DNA from: an uncultured Pirellula sp.
GTDB lineage: Bacteria > Planctomycetota > Planctomycetia > Pirellulales > Pirellulaceae
Direction of reading: 5' to 3'
Length of the DNA: 64,000 nucleotides
NCBI GenBank assembly: GCA_903892355.1
Contig: CAITIE010000121.1
Span: 1 to 64,000, forward strand
Of this stretch, positions 43,534 to 51,942 are shown piece after piece. Every line of letters starts with the position of its first letter. The first letter of the stretch is position 1. The notes beneath the pieces are model-generated. The model did not search any database. It was not told the DNA's origin and saw only the letters and a program-made list of their open reading frames with translations. The position numbers and the translations under genes are program-made.

Positions 43534-44184
43534 CTAATCTTTTTTTGGGGGTTTTTGGTTCAAAAACGGGATCGGTTTGAGCTCGACCGTCTTCACCGAT
43601 TGAAGGTAATCGAGGGTTTCCTTGGCCTTTTCGCCACCGACTTGAGCATGGAAATGAAGCCCGAATCCGTGGGGGCCGCGAGCGTCCACCAAGGCTGGTT
43701 CCAAGGTCAAAAATGCCTTGACCGCATCCAGCTGCCCAAGCATTGCAGCGCAAAACAGATCGATCCGAGCACCCTTGGAGAGCAAGAACTCCACGATGTC
43801 CTTGCGTCCCATGTGGGATGCGCCCCCTAGGGCTGTCTCCCAATCCCCGGCACCCCAGTCGATCGAGGCGTTGATCAATCCAGGCTCCCTCTCGAGAAGC
43901 TTTTTTGTCATCTCGAGATCCGAGTGGGCGAAGATGATGAAGTCTTGCGCCATGGCTCGATTGATTTGCTCTTTCTTCCACGAAGGCTTGAATCCCGGTG
44001 GGGCGTAGTCCCGCTCGAACGGGGCTTCGGCTGGGCCGGCTGGCACATCGGGCTTTTTTTCGGGAGCGGGTTTGTCGTCCTGTGGAGAAGTGGCCCGGGC
44101 GGCACCTTGGGAAGTGCACGTCCAGGAAGCAGCAGAGGCGACCAACACCCCACCAAACGTTCGTCTCGACCATTGCTCATTCAT
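43534..44184 (-). CDS. Tat-exported ankyrin-repeat protein
   Basis: A 216-residue protein. The N-terminus WSRRTFGGVLVASAASWTCT has the twin-arginine pattern SRRTF plus a short hydrophobic stretch, so export by Tat is likely. The mature part carries degenerate ankyrin-type repeats (MTKKLLEREPGLINASIDWG, ETALGGASHMGRKDIVEFLL, FCAAMLGQLDAVKAFLTLEP). GGAG eight bases before the ATG supports the start. The function is unknown; Tat export would suit a cofactor-bound or pre-folded partner. Confidence 0.82.
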   Translation of the reverse strand: MNEQWSRRTFGGVLVASAASWTCTSQGAARATSPQDDKPAPEKKPDVPAGPAEAPFERDYAPPGFKPSWKKEQINRAMAQDFIIFAHSDLEMTKKLLEREPGLINASIDWGAGDWETALGGASHMGRKDIVEFLLSKGARIDLFCAAMLGQLDAVKAFLTLEPALVDARGPHGFGLHFHAQVGGEKAKETLDYLQSVKTVELKPIPFLNQKPPKKD

Positions 44185-44273
44185 CAGCGTCGCTCCAGGA
44201 TCCTATTTTCCGAGTTGGTGCATTCACAGGGCATCGCGTGGATTGTACCCGATCGCAACGCCAAGAAAAGAAA

Positions 44274-44309
44274 AAGCCCGACTTGCAGTGTGCGCTGCAA
44301 GTCGGGCTT
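44274..44309 (-). terminator. Rho-independent terminator of the sigma-factor gene
   Basis: AAGCCCGACTTGCAG (44274-44288) and CTGCAAGTCGGGCTT (44295-44309) pair perfectly over 15 bases with a six-base loop. On the minus strand the hairpin runs into TTTTTCTTTTC, so it ends the transcript of the sigma factor encoded above it. Confidence 0.95.
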
Positions 44310-44390
44310 CCATGTTGATTCCAGGTTAATTTCGATCCGAGGGGATCGGTTTTAGCTCAGCTCTTTGAGCGGATGCAGGCGATCGGAAGC

Positions 44391-45176
44391 CTAGGTTCCA
44401 AACTCGATTCGGCGTCGACCGAGTTGTTCCTGGAGACGTTGCACAATGCTGGTGTGCATTTGACTAACGCGGCTTTCGCTCAGATCGAGCGTTGCGCCGA
44501 TTTCTTTCATCGTCAGTTCTTCGTAGTAATAGAGGATGATGATCAAGCGTTCATTGCGATTGAGACCTTTGGTGACCAATCGCATCAGATCGCTTTTACC
44601 GACTCGTCGAGTGGGATCTTCGCTGCGTTTGTCTTCGAGGACATCGATTTCACGAACATCTTTATAGCTATCGGTCTCGTACCACTTCTTGTTGAGTGAT
44701 ACCAACCCGACCGCGGCTGCGTCCGCCTTCATCTTCTCGAGTTCGTCGATCGAGATCCCCATGTAGATGGAGAGCTCATGATTGGTCGGAGCTCGCCCAT
44801 ACTTGGCTTCGAGCAGTTTATTCGCTTCGTTCAGCTTGCTCGCTTTGCTGCGGACCAAACGAGGCACCCAATCCATGGTACGAAGCTCATCGAGCATCGC
44901 ACCTCGGATCCGAGGAACGCAATAGGTTTCGAATTTGACACCTCGATCCAAGTCGAAGGCATCAATAGCGTCCATGAGACCGAAAATCCCAGCGCTGATC
45001 AGATCGTCCAACTCGACCCCCTCGGGGAGTTTCGATCGGAGTCGTTCGCCGTTGTACTTTACTAATGGCGTGTAGCGTTCAATGAGTTGATTCCGCAGTT
45101 CGACATTATTTGGGTCGGCCTTGTATTTGGACCAGACCTCCGACATGTCGACATTTGTGACTGCAGTTGTCGCCAT
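44391..45176 (-). CDS. FliA/WhiG-family RNA polymerase sigma factor (sigma-28 type)
   Basis: A 261-residue sigma factor. Region 2 is ELDDLISAGIFGLMDAIDAF, with VKFETYCVPRIRGAMLDELR next to the sigma-28-type DWVPRLVRSKA. Region 3 has APTNHELSIYMGIS. Region 4 has ELTMKEIGATLDLSESRVSQ as helix-turn-helix. GGAGG five bases before the ATG at 45176 fixes the start, so the four extra residues of the longer frame are not translated. In other bacteria this family drives late flagellar or development genes. No flagellar structural genes are in the window, only a YjfB-like motility protein gene 3 kb away. Confidence 0.95.
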   Translation of the reverse strand: MATTAVTNVDMSEVWSKYKADPNNVELRNQLIERYTPLVKYNGERLRSKLPEGVELDDLISAGIFGLMDAIDAFDLDRGVKFETYCVPRIRGAMLDELRTMDWVPRLVRSKASKLNEANKLLEAKYGRAPTNHELSIYMGISIDELEKMKADAAAVGLVSLNKKWYETDSYKDVREIDVLEDKRSEDPTRRVGKSDLMRLVTKGLNRNERLIIILYYYEELTMKEIGATLDLSESRVSQMHTSIVQRLQEQLGRRRIEFGT

Positions 45177-45431
45177 CCGAACCTCCATGCTTATTTTTTG
45201 GCTTGTCCCGATCGCATCCGCGGTAGCCGCGACGCGTTCGGTTTGTTTTCATCGACACCTGTTTTCCAGGCGACGCACAACCGATGGGACATCATGTTCC
45301 AAGGGATGCGAAATCAACGTTTGGTTGAGTGTTCGGGGACTCTAACGACTTCATCAGGGCAGTTCCACATCAGTTGTGCAAAGAATTGTGAAGCCGCGTT
45401 AACCTGTGTTTCCCAGTTTGCCAAAACGGGG

Positions 45432-45683
45432 CTAGGAGGCAGCATTTTCGGAGCTTTGCTTCAACTTCAGTTCTTCAACGCGCCTTCGGTAATGAGCCTC
45501 GATATTGTCTCGAACCAAACCGTCCGCAAGTTTGCCGATGACCCACCCCGGTATTGCTGCCAACACCAGAGCGACAACGCTCCGTACAAGGATTGACTCG
45601 GTGGGTTGATTGGCAATCATCCCTAGAAAAATCTGGGATATCATCGCGATACAACCGAGACAAGCCGCAAACGGGCGTCCCAT
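45432..45683 (-). CDS. Small two-helix membrane protein
   Basis: An 83-residue protein with two hydrophobic segments (CLGCIAMISQIFLGMIAN and VRSVVALVLAAIPGWVIGKL) and a charged C-terminal tail (VRDNIEAHYRRRVEELKLKQ). GAGGAAGG just before the ATG at 45683 supports this start over a GTG four codons earlier. It lies 255 bases upstream of the sigma factor gene on the same strand and may be linked to it. I do not recognise a family. Confidence 0.7.
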   Translation of the reverse strand: MGRPFAACLGCIAMISQIFLGMIANQPTESILVRSVVALVLAAIPGWVIGKLADGLVRDNIEAHYRRRVEELKLKQSSENAAS

Positions 45684-45950
45684 CGCCTTCCTCACAAGTG
45701 CCAGTTAAATTCTGTAAATGCGAGCAATTCGAGCAGCGACCCGACCTCCGCCCTGCAATACTCCTCCTTCTCATCGAAGAGTTCACACCGCAGATCAAAA
45801 AATCGAAGTAGGCTAAAACTAGAGCTCACCCGCAAAAAATCTATCGGCGTAGAATGTGTTGACTCTGCAGGCATTGAGAGAATTTTTAACGAACTAGTTT
45901 CACCACCTCGCGAAGATCTTTTCGGTCTTTGCTACCTTCCCGAGATTTCC

Positions 45951-46325
45951 ATGGCAAAACACCACTCCCCGGGCTTCCTTAAAATTGTCAGCGACGCGAG
46001 ATCTCGCGTGCGCGAATGCACCATCCATGACTTGAAAGCTCGGATGGATTCCGCAAATCCTCCCATCGTGATCGATGTCCGCGAGGAAAGTGAATACGCC
46101 GCTGGCCACATCCCAGGCGCAATTCACTTGAGCAAAGGGATCATCGAGCGGGATATCGAAGAACGATTTCCCAACCCATCGGTCGAACTGTTCCTGCTGT
46201 GCGGCGGTGGATTCCGATCGGCCATGGCCGCGGACAATCTCGGCAAAATGGGCTATACCAACGTCACCAGCGTCGACGGCGGCTGGCGTGGCTGGTGCGA
46301 AGCTCAATACCCCGCAGTAACGTAA
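45951..46325 (+). CDS. Rhodanese-like sulphurtransferase domain protein
   Basis: A 124-residue single-domain rhodanese. The fold markers IVIDVREESEYAAGHIPGAI and the active-site loop LLCGGGFRS with Cys84 are present, followed by the typical GGWRGWCEAQYP. It is likely to carry persulphide sulphur or act in thiol chemistry. It is divergent from the small membrane protein gene. Its stop codon (TAA at 46323) falls in the first unit of a 15-base tandem repeat. Confidence 0.93.
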   Translation: MAKHHSPGFLKIVSDARSRVRECTIHDLKARMDSANPPIVIDVREESEYAAGHIPGAIHLSKGIIERDIEERFPNPSVELFLLCGGGFRSAMAADNLGKMGYTNVTSVDGGWRGWCEAQYPAVT

Positions 46326-46360
46326 GCAGCAGTAACGTAAGCAGCAGTAAAGTAAGCAGC
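46316..46360. repeat. 15-base tandem repeat, three units
   Basis: agtaacgtaagcagc occurs twice exactly and once with one change (agtaaagtaagcagc). The array begins in the last codons of the rhodanese gene and ends 13 bases before the ispE start; each unit carries a possible stop TAA. Confidence 0.92.
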
Positions 46361-46373
46361 AAAACATTCACAA

Positions 46374-47480
46374 ATGATCATTGAACGCCTGGCTCCATCG
46401 GTAGCAGTGGAGCAATCAACATCGGTGGAACACTCATCGAATGCTAGCAAGCGTTCCAATGGCTCCTATTCGTTGCGGGCTCGCATCCCCTGCAAAGTCA
46501 ATCTCTTCCTCGAGGTGCTCGGCAAACGACCTGACGGGTACCACGACCTCGATACCGTCATGACGGCGGTATCCCTCTGCGACGACCTAGACATCCGTCC
46601 GAGGCTGGACACAGAAATACGTTTGCAGGTGGATCTTTCAGAATCGCAACGCCTGCAGGACGGTTCGCTCGATGGAGAAGAATCTATAGGGACTGGAGAT
46701 AACGCCTGGAAAATCCCGTCGGACCCCACGAATCTGGTTTGCAAAGGACTCGAAGCGCTCCGACAACGCCTGGGTATCGACCAAGGGGCCGATGTTCTAC
46801 TACGCAAGCGTATCCCCTCCCAAGCGGGCTTGGGTGGCGGAAGTGCCGATGCCGCCGCCGCCCTCGTTCTCGGTTCCCTTCTTTGGACAGGCCGCTGGGA
46901 ACCCACCATCGCTTGTGAGGTTGCTAGCCGACTCGGCAGCGATTTGAACTTCTTCCTCGAAGGGCACAATGGCGTCGCTTATGTCGCGCGGTGCAGCGGT
47001 CGCGGAGAACGTGTCCAACCTATCGCTAGCAAATTGAAACTTTGGTTTGTCCTGGCGCATCCTCCACAAGGCTGTGACACCGGCGCGATTTTTCGCAAGT
47101 TAAAGGAAACGGATCAGCAAGCTTGTAACGCCTCTGGCTCGGAACAAGGCAAGCGGTCGCCCGAGTCCTTGATGAGTTTTCTTTCTGCTGGGGATACCGT
47201 TGGCATCGGTGCGGAGTTGTATAATTGTCTTGAGAAGCCTGCGGCTAGTTCCAACGAATGGATCGAACGGACGGCAAGCCGGTTTGATCGTTACAACCCT
47301 CTCGGCCATTGCCTCAGTGGTAGCGGATCAGCCAGATTTTGCTTGTGCCGCACCTCTGAAGAAGCCGAGAAGATAGCGAGTGAGTTACGCTCGTTTCGCG
47401 ATATGCGGGTCTACACGGCTTCGACTTGGTTGTCCCCGTCTATCCCGGCACAGACCGAAAGGTTGAATTTAGGCTCATGA
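46374..47480 (+). CDS. ispE: 4-diphosphocytidyl-2-C-methyl-D-erythritol kinase
   Basis: A 368-residue GHMP kinase of the non-mevalonate isoprenoid pathway. Signature parts: PCKVNLFLEVLGKRPDGYHD, the ATP loop PSQAGLGGGSADAAAAL and the C-terminal CLSGSGSARF. About 35 unconserved residues precede the conserved RIPCKVNLFL, so a shorter start is possible. An acidic insert (LDGEESIGTGDNAWKIPSDP) makes it longer than most IspE. spoVG starts 38 bases downstream, as seen in several bacteria where ispE and spoVG are neighbours. Confidence 0.95.
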   Translation: MIIERLAPSVAVEQSTSVEHSSNASKRSNGSYSLRARIPCKVNLFLEVLGKRPDGYHDLDTVMTAVSLCDDLDIRPRLDTEIRLQVDLSESQRLQDGSLDGEESIGTGDNAWKIPSDPTNLVCKGLEALRQRLGIDQGADVLLRKRIPSQAGLGGGSADAAAALVLGSLLWTGRWEPTIACEVASRLGSDLNFFLEGHNGVAYVARCSGRGERVQPIASKLKLWFVLAHPPQGCDTGAIFRKLKETDQQACNASGSEQGKRSPESLMSFLSAGDTVGIGAELYNCLEKPAASSNEWIERTASRFDRYNPLGHCLSGSGSARFCLCRTSEEAEKIASELRSFRDMRVYTASTWLSPSIPAQTERLNLGS

Positions 47481-47517
47481 GTTGATCGTAGCTCACCAAG
47501 GGAGTGCACTGAAAGCC

Positions 47518-48138
47518 ATGGAAATCACTGAGGTTCGAATCAAGCTCATGGAGGAATCGGAGGATCGCCTCCGGGCTTTCTGCTCCATCACACTCGACCA
47601 CTGTTTTGTGATCCGCGATTTGAAGATCATCGAAGGGACGAATGGACCCTTCGTCGCCATGCCCAGCCGCAAGATGTCCGGTCGCTGCGGGCGTTGCGGG
47701 TCCAAAAATCATCTGCGCAGCCACTACTGCAACCAATGTGGCACTCGATTGCGAGGTCCTCAAGATTTGCGTGACGTCGAAGGTGGAGCGAACAAACTGT
47801 ACGCGGACATCGCCCATCCGATCAATCAGCCATGCCGAGACATGATCCAACAAGCGGTCATTCGGGAGTACTCGCTGGAGCTCGAACGCGCGAAACAGCC
47901 CGGCTATGTCTCCAGGTATGATGAAGAGTACCTCGACATATCGAGTGCTCCCGTCCATGCGACGAGCGGCAGCGCGAGCGAATCGCCCATCTCTCAAGTC
48001 CCAGCGACCCAAACACAGGCCACCCCAGAAGGTTCCCCCATCGGAAGACCTCACTTCCTCGATGCAAAACCCGAAGGAAGTGTTCAGCCCAACTCGAGTG
48101 GTCGTGGACCTCGCCGTTTTGGCGATGGTGTTTTCTAG
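47518..48138 (+). CDS. spoVG: SpoVG family protein with an inserted zinc ribbon
   Basis: A 206-residue protein. The SpoVG core begins MEITEVRIKLM and continues through ITLDHCFVIRDLKIIEG and GPFVAMPSRK, then resumes at ADIAHPINQPCRDMIQQAVI. Between these two halves lies a Zn-ribbon with CGRC (57-60) and CNQC (71-74), spaced by ten residues. The last 65 residues are Ser/Pro/Gly-rich and probably disordered. SpoVG proteins bind DNA and RNA and adjust gene expression and division. The ATG at 47518 is the family start; a TTG at 47482 is not credible. Confidence 0.93.
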   Translation: MEITEVRIKLMEESEDRLRAFCSITLDHCFVIRDLKIIEGTNGPFVAMPSRKMSGRCGRCGSKNHLRSHYCNQCGTRLRGPQDLRDVEGGANKLYADIAHPINQPCRDMIQQAVIREYSLELERAKQPGYVSRYDEEYLDISSAPVHATSGSASESPISQVPATQTQATPEGSPIGRPHFLDAKPEGSVQPNSSGRGPRRFGDGVF

Positions 48139-48199
48139 ACAATCGCTTCTTGATGAAGTTCGGTTTTAAGCAGGTCCAGTTTCCGATAGCAGGTGCAAG

Positions 48200-48391
48200 A
48201 TGCAAATACCAGCAGTCGCTCAACAGATGATCGATATCGACCGCCAGAGCCAACAGGCCGCCTTGGAAAAGGCCACGTTGATGATGTCCAAACAGATGGA
48301 CGTTGCAAAGGACCAAGGGAACGCGATGGTTCAATTGATCCAACAGGTCGCTAACATCACCCCGGGGGGTGGGATAGACATCCGAGCCTAG
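48200..48391 (+). CDS. YjfB-like putative motility protein
   Basis: A 63-residue soluble helical protein. The pattern (short N-terminus, VAQQMIDIDRQSQQAALEKA, then MDVAKDQGNAMVQLIQQV) matches the YjfB family of small proteins linked to motility and controlled by sigma-D in Bacillus. AGGTG lies just upstream of the ATG. It sits 61 bases after spoVG and before a terminator. Confidence 0.8.
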   Translation: MQIPAVAQQMIDIDRQSQQAALEKATLMMSKQMDVAKDQGNAMVQLIQQVANITPGGGIDIRA

Positions 48392-48419
48392 CTGGCAGCC
48401 CTCGCAAGGGAACCCGAAC

Positions 48420-48453
48420 AAGCCGATCCGAATTGGGTCGGCTTATTTCTTTT
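48420..48453 (+). terminator. Terminator after the yjfB-like gene
   Basis: AAGCCGATCC (48420-48429) pairs with GGGTCGGCTT (48435-48444) around GAATT, with one G-T pair, and runs into atttctttt. It also overlaps the end of the convergent TPR gene. Confidence 0.8.
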
Positions 48454-49264
48454 CAGGCTTGCCACTCTCGCTCTTCGAATCCTTGCTCTGCACATCATTG
48501 CTCAGCAAATCGAGATGGACCTTCGCCACATCTCCCATGTAGCCGGTAATCTCTTGATCAACACACTTCTCCATCCACTTCTTCGCTTCGGCTTTATTGC
48601 CCAACGCATCGTAGTAGAGGCCGACGTACAGGTACCCGTAGAAGCGATCGTAGTCGTTTCCTTTTTCTAGTTTCCGTCCTCGCTCAGATGCTGCAACCAC
48701 CGCTTCCGGTGTCGTCTTGCCCTGGATCATGTCCTGGACCTGCATCATCGGAACGCGTGTATCCCGCCCCGAAAGCAATACGTCTTTCTGAGCCGCTGCA
48801 ACACCCTTCAGCTTCACCGCGCACAGAAAATGCCAGAACGCGTTTTCCACGTCGTTCGGATTGACATCGCGATGCACTACAAATTGATCGAGCCCATCCT
48901 CATACTTTTCCGCGTAGTACAGCGCAATCCCTCGCTGCCAAAGGTACGGCTTGAGCTGTGGATCCAGCTCGATCACTTTGTCGAAATCGGGCAACGACTC
49001 CTGAATCTTGCCACTCCTAAAAAGCAACGAGCCGCGAATCAAATAAAGCTGGCTTCGCAGGGGAGCTTGCTCGATCGCCTTGTTGATCTCTTGAAGCGCA
49101 ACGTCACTTTTTCCTTCCATCAACGCCCGCTCGATCCGATTGGTCCAACCTCGGATATTCGCCGGATCAGGTGGCTGGTCTTGTGCCAGCAATTGTTCCC
49201 CCACGATCAACCCAAAGATCGCTCCGACCAAAGAGCCAAGCACGCGCGTACGGATGGTAATCAT
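48443..49264 (-). CDS. Exported TPR protein
   Basis: A 273-residue protein. GGGGAGAG just before the ATG at 49264 fixes the start, giving the signal peptide RTRVLGSLVGAIFGLIVGEQ. Tetratricopeptide units follow: KSDVALQEINKAIEQAPLRS, YLIRGSLLFRSGKIQESLPD, FDKVIELDPQLKPYLWQRGI and YLYVGLYYDALGNKAEAKKW. The C-terminus is Lys/Ser-rich. A periplasmic adaptor role is likely; no partner is known. Confidence 0.85.
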   Translation of the reverse strand: MITIRTRVLGSLVGAIFGLIVGEQLLAQDQPPDPANIRGWTNRIERALMEGKSDVALQEINKAIEQAPLRSQLYLIRGSLLFRSGKIQESLPDFDKVIELDPQLKPYLWQRGIALYYAEKYEDGLDQFVVHRDVNPNDVENAFWHFLCAVKLKGVAAAQKDVLLSGRDTRVPMMQVQDMIQGKTTPEAVVAASERGRKLEKGNDYDRFYGYLYVGLYYDALGNKAEAKKWMEKCVDQEITGYMGDVAKVHLDLLSNDVQSKDSKSESGKPEKK

Positions 49265-49431
49265 GAAAACTCTCCCCAAGGATTCCCTAAAAAGGACTTG
49301 CGACTCTTCCCCGATCGCGAAAACAGACGAACGCGATTCCATTGCTGTAAGGTGCGCACCGCGCTAGGTTTGGTTATAACCGATCGGCGTTGCGTGAATG
49401 AGAGGGCTAACTGCGATCCGGAACGGACCCG

Positions 49432-49469
49432 TCATCCTGCCAACGGGGGTTCATCCTGCCAACAGGTGT
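49432..49469. repeat. 19-base tandem duplication
   Basis: tcatcctgccaacgggggt is followed at once by tcatcctgccaacaggtgt, three changes in 19 bases. It lies between the TPR gene start and the GNAT gene end. Confidence 0.75.
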
Positions 49470-49496
49470 TTCCCGAACCCGCCAGGGTGCTGCAAG

Positions 49497-50033
49497 CTAT
49501 TCCTCATCCAATGTATCGCGAAAGATATCGTCGCGCGCATGCAATTGGTAGAACAGTGCACGCTTCTGCTCGGGGAGCGAATAATCGAAACCGAGTTTGC
49601 GGAGAAACGCATCCGATGCGCTGATCGCCATCACCTCGAGGATCCCCTTATCCTTCGCACGATCGACACAGGCTCGAACCAGATCGCTCCCAATGCCTCG
49701 ACCTTGGTACCCGTCAGCAACCGCCAAACATTGGATCTCCCCAAGTTTTCGGGAATAGATTTCCACGGCGGCAAATCCAACTATTTTCGTTTTCCCAGGC
49801 CCTGCAGCTTCGTCATTGATCTCTGCAACAAAGCCGTTGGCCATCAGAAGCGTCAACTCCGATCGCATCCGACGAAGCAACTTCCGTTGCTCGATGAACG
49901 GTTGCAGCAAGCTTTGAATCGGTTCTAGATCATCAAAATGCGCGCGACGAATCGTGTGTGTCGCTTTGCTAGCGGACTCCGATGCTGCGGCATCTGCACC
50001 CTCGGAGTCACTCTTTGCCTTGGATTCACTCAC
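49497..50033 (-). CDS. GNAT-family N-acetyltransferase (ArgA-like)
   Basis: A 178-residue acetyltransferase. The acetyl-CoA loop is YQGRGIGSDLV, preceded by LGEIQCLAVADG. IRRAHFDDLEPIQSLLQPFI and FLRKLGFDYSLPEQKRALFY resemble the GNAT domain of N-acetylglutamate synthases, so an arginine-pathway role is possible, though the amino-acid-kinase domain of ArgA is absent. Translation begins at GTG (50033) with GAGGTG four bases before it. The first 25 residues are Ser/Ala-rich. Confidence 0.88.
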   Translation of the reverse strand: MSESKAKSDSEGADAAASESASKATHTIRRAHFDDLEPIQSLLQPFIEQRKLLRRMRSELTLLMANGFVAEINDEAAGPGKTKIVGFAAVEIYSRKLGEIQCLAVADGYQGRGIGSDLVRACVDRAKDKGILEVMAISASDAFLRKLGFDYSLPEQKRALFYQLHARDDIFRDTLDEE

Positions 50034-50445
50034 TGGACACCTCGTTCTTTAAGGATGACTCGCTACCGATGTTGACCGATGTGGATTGTATGCTCGATCG
50101 ACCCTGCCTTAGTCCTGTATTTCCATTCCCTCTCGCTATCAGCGCTCAAATCGTATGCGATTGCTAGCAAATTTCTAAGAGAATTGCCAGACCGTCAAGA
50201 GACCGCCCTATGCCGCTTTTCGATTTATGGCCCCAAACCCGCCCCCCTTTACCCGACCGATCCAAGCCTTACATTTGGACCTTCGTATTGCCTCAACTAC
50301 GCAGTTTCCCGTATATCCCATGATTCGTAGTAGGGCGACAAGTGGAGTTTGGCCGAAAAATCATAATGAGCGCAGACGACAAGCGACAGGAAGTTATGTC
50401 GTCAATTTCATGACAACGACCGATTCGAATAGTATCGAAGACTCC
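50034..50445. other. Divergent intergenic region
   Basis: This separates the GNAT gene (minus) from lpxB (plus). No convincing gene or RNA is visible, and no clear promoter boxes could be assigned. A frame-extending stretch upstream of lpxB (from 50227) looks non-coding. Confidence 0.5.
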
Positions 50446-51681
50446 ATGGGACAGCGACTGTTTTTTTCCGTCGGTGAACCGAGCGGCGATTTGCACGCAT
50501 CGAACCTAATTCGTTGCCTTCAAAAATTCTCCCCCAGCACGACGTTCCGTGGCTTCGGTGGAGCGAGGATGATCCAAGCCGGATTGGACCTGGACTTCGA
50601 TTTGACGAGCATGGCGGTGATGGGCATCACCGAGGTGTTACCTCGATTGCGAGAGTTCTTTAAGATTGCCGATATGGCCGAGGATTGCTTCCGGCGCGGC
50701 GAAGTCGACGGAGTGGTCCTGGTCGATTTTCCTGGCTTCAATTGGCACATTGCAAAGCGGGCAAAGAAGTACGGGTTGCCGGTGTTTTATTACTTGCCAC
50801 CTCAGTTGTGGGCTTGGGGCGGCTGGCGAGTTCAGAAGATGCGACGCTACGTGGACCACGTACTGTGCAATTTGCCGTTTGAAAAAGAGTGGTTTGAATC
50901 GCATGGCGTCCAAGCCACCTATGTTGGTCATCCTTTTTTTGACGCGGTGTCCCAGACACCTCTCGATACTCGGTTTATGGCTCGCTGGAGGGATGGCGCT
51001 AGGTTGCAGGTCGCCGTATTACCGGGATCACGTGACCATGAAGTCCATCGTATTTGGCCACTGCAACTGCAGATCCTTCGCAAGCTCTCCAAGCAGTTCC
51101 CAGAAGTGGAATTCTTGGTAGCAACTCTGAAGGACTCCCACGCGCTATGGTGCCGTTCGCAATTGACCAGTTCTGACCTCCGATTACCGATCCATATCTT
51201 CGCTGGAAAGACCAGTGAGATTCTCGAGCTCAGTGACATCACCTTGATGAAGAGCGGCTCAGTATCCCTCGAAGTGATGGCGCGCGGAAAACCGGCAGTA
51301 GTGATGTATCACGTGAGCCAGACAACCTATGCGCTCGCCAAGCTACTGGTCCATTGCAAAAGCATCTCGCTACCCAACTTGATCGCCGATGAGATCTTGA
51401 TGCCTGAGTTCATTTCTCATGGTTCACTCCGATCCAAGTCGGCGACTAAGTGCATTGAAGGAGCGACGAGCGAGATGTCGCGGTTGATCCACGAACCTGA
51501 ATACCGATCGGCCAAACGGGATGCCTTGCGAAAACTGGCGGCAGAAGTGGCCAAGCCGGGAGCCACCGATGCAGCGGCCCGTTGGATTCTCGGCCACCTC
51601 GAAGACTCACCAGGGACGTTCTCCCTTCCAGGAGCAAGGCTTGCTCCCGCATCGAACACCCCTTCGGCAAAAGCAGCCTAA
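50446..51681 (+). CDS. lpxB: Lipid-A-disaccharide synthase
   Basis: A 411-residue GT19 glycosyltransferase that joins lipid X to UDP-diacylglucosamine in lipid A synthesis, on the inner side of the cytoplasmic membrane. Family markers: FFSVGEPSGDLHASNLIRCL, FRGFGGARM, DFPGFNWHIAKRAKK, YYLPPQLWAWGGWR and LMKSGSVSLEVM. The ATG at 50446 gives the usual N-terminus; an ATG at 50410 would add 12 residues. Its presence argues for a lipid A outer membrane in this organism. Confidence 0.95.
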   Translation: MGQRLFFSVGEPSGDLHASNLIRCLQKFSPSTTFRGFGGARMIQAGLDLDFDLTSMAVMGITEVLPRLREFFKIADMAEDCFRRGEVDGVVLVDFPGFNWHIAKRAKKYGLPVFYYLPPQLWAWGGWRVQKMRRYVDHVLCNLPFEKEWFESHGVQATYVGHPFFDAVSQTPLDTRFMARWRDGARLQVAVLPGSRDHEVHRIWPLQLQILRKLSKQFPEVEFLVATLKDSHALWCRSQLTSSDLRLPIHIFAGKTSEILELSDITLMKSGSVSLEVMARGKPAVVMYHVSQTTYALAKLLVHCKSISLPNLIADEILMPEFISHGSLRSKSATKCIEGATSEMSRLIHEPEYRSAKRDALRKLAAEVAKPGATDAAARWILGHLEDSPGTFSLPGARLAPASNTPSAKAA

Positions 51682-51942
51682 GGGGCACTTCGGCTTCCTC
51701 GCGAATCAGCAAACGGCTCCCTTTTCTGCCCAGTGCGATCCTCATCCGACTTGAATCATTTCCTCGCGGCACGCATACATTCTATAAGAGTTGCGATTGC
51801 GTAACCTCGTCGCGAGCCATCGACAGAATTGCTCGATGATGGGCACCCGCCTTCTGGCCATAAGCCACACTCTACTGTGGCCATCTTCGGCAGCATCCCC
51901 CTTGGCCTTTTCTCCCGCGTGACTTTCGAACTCGGTTTCGCA

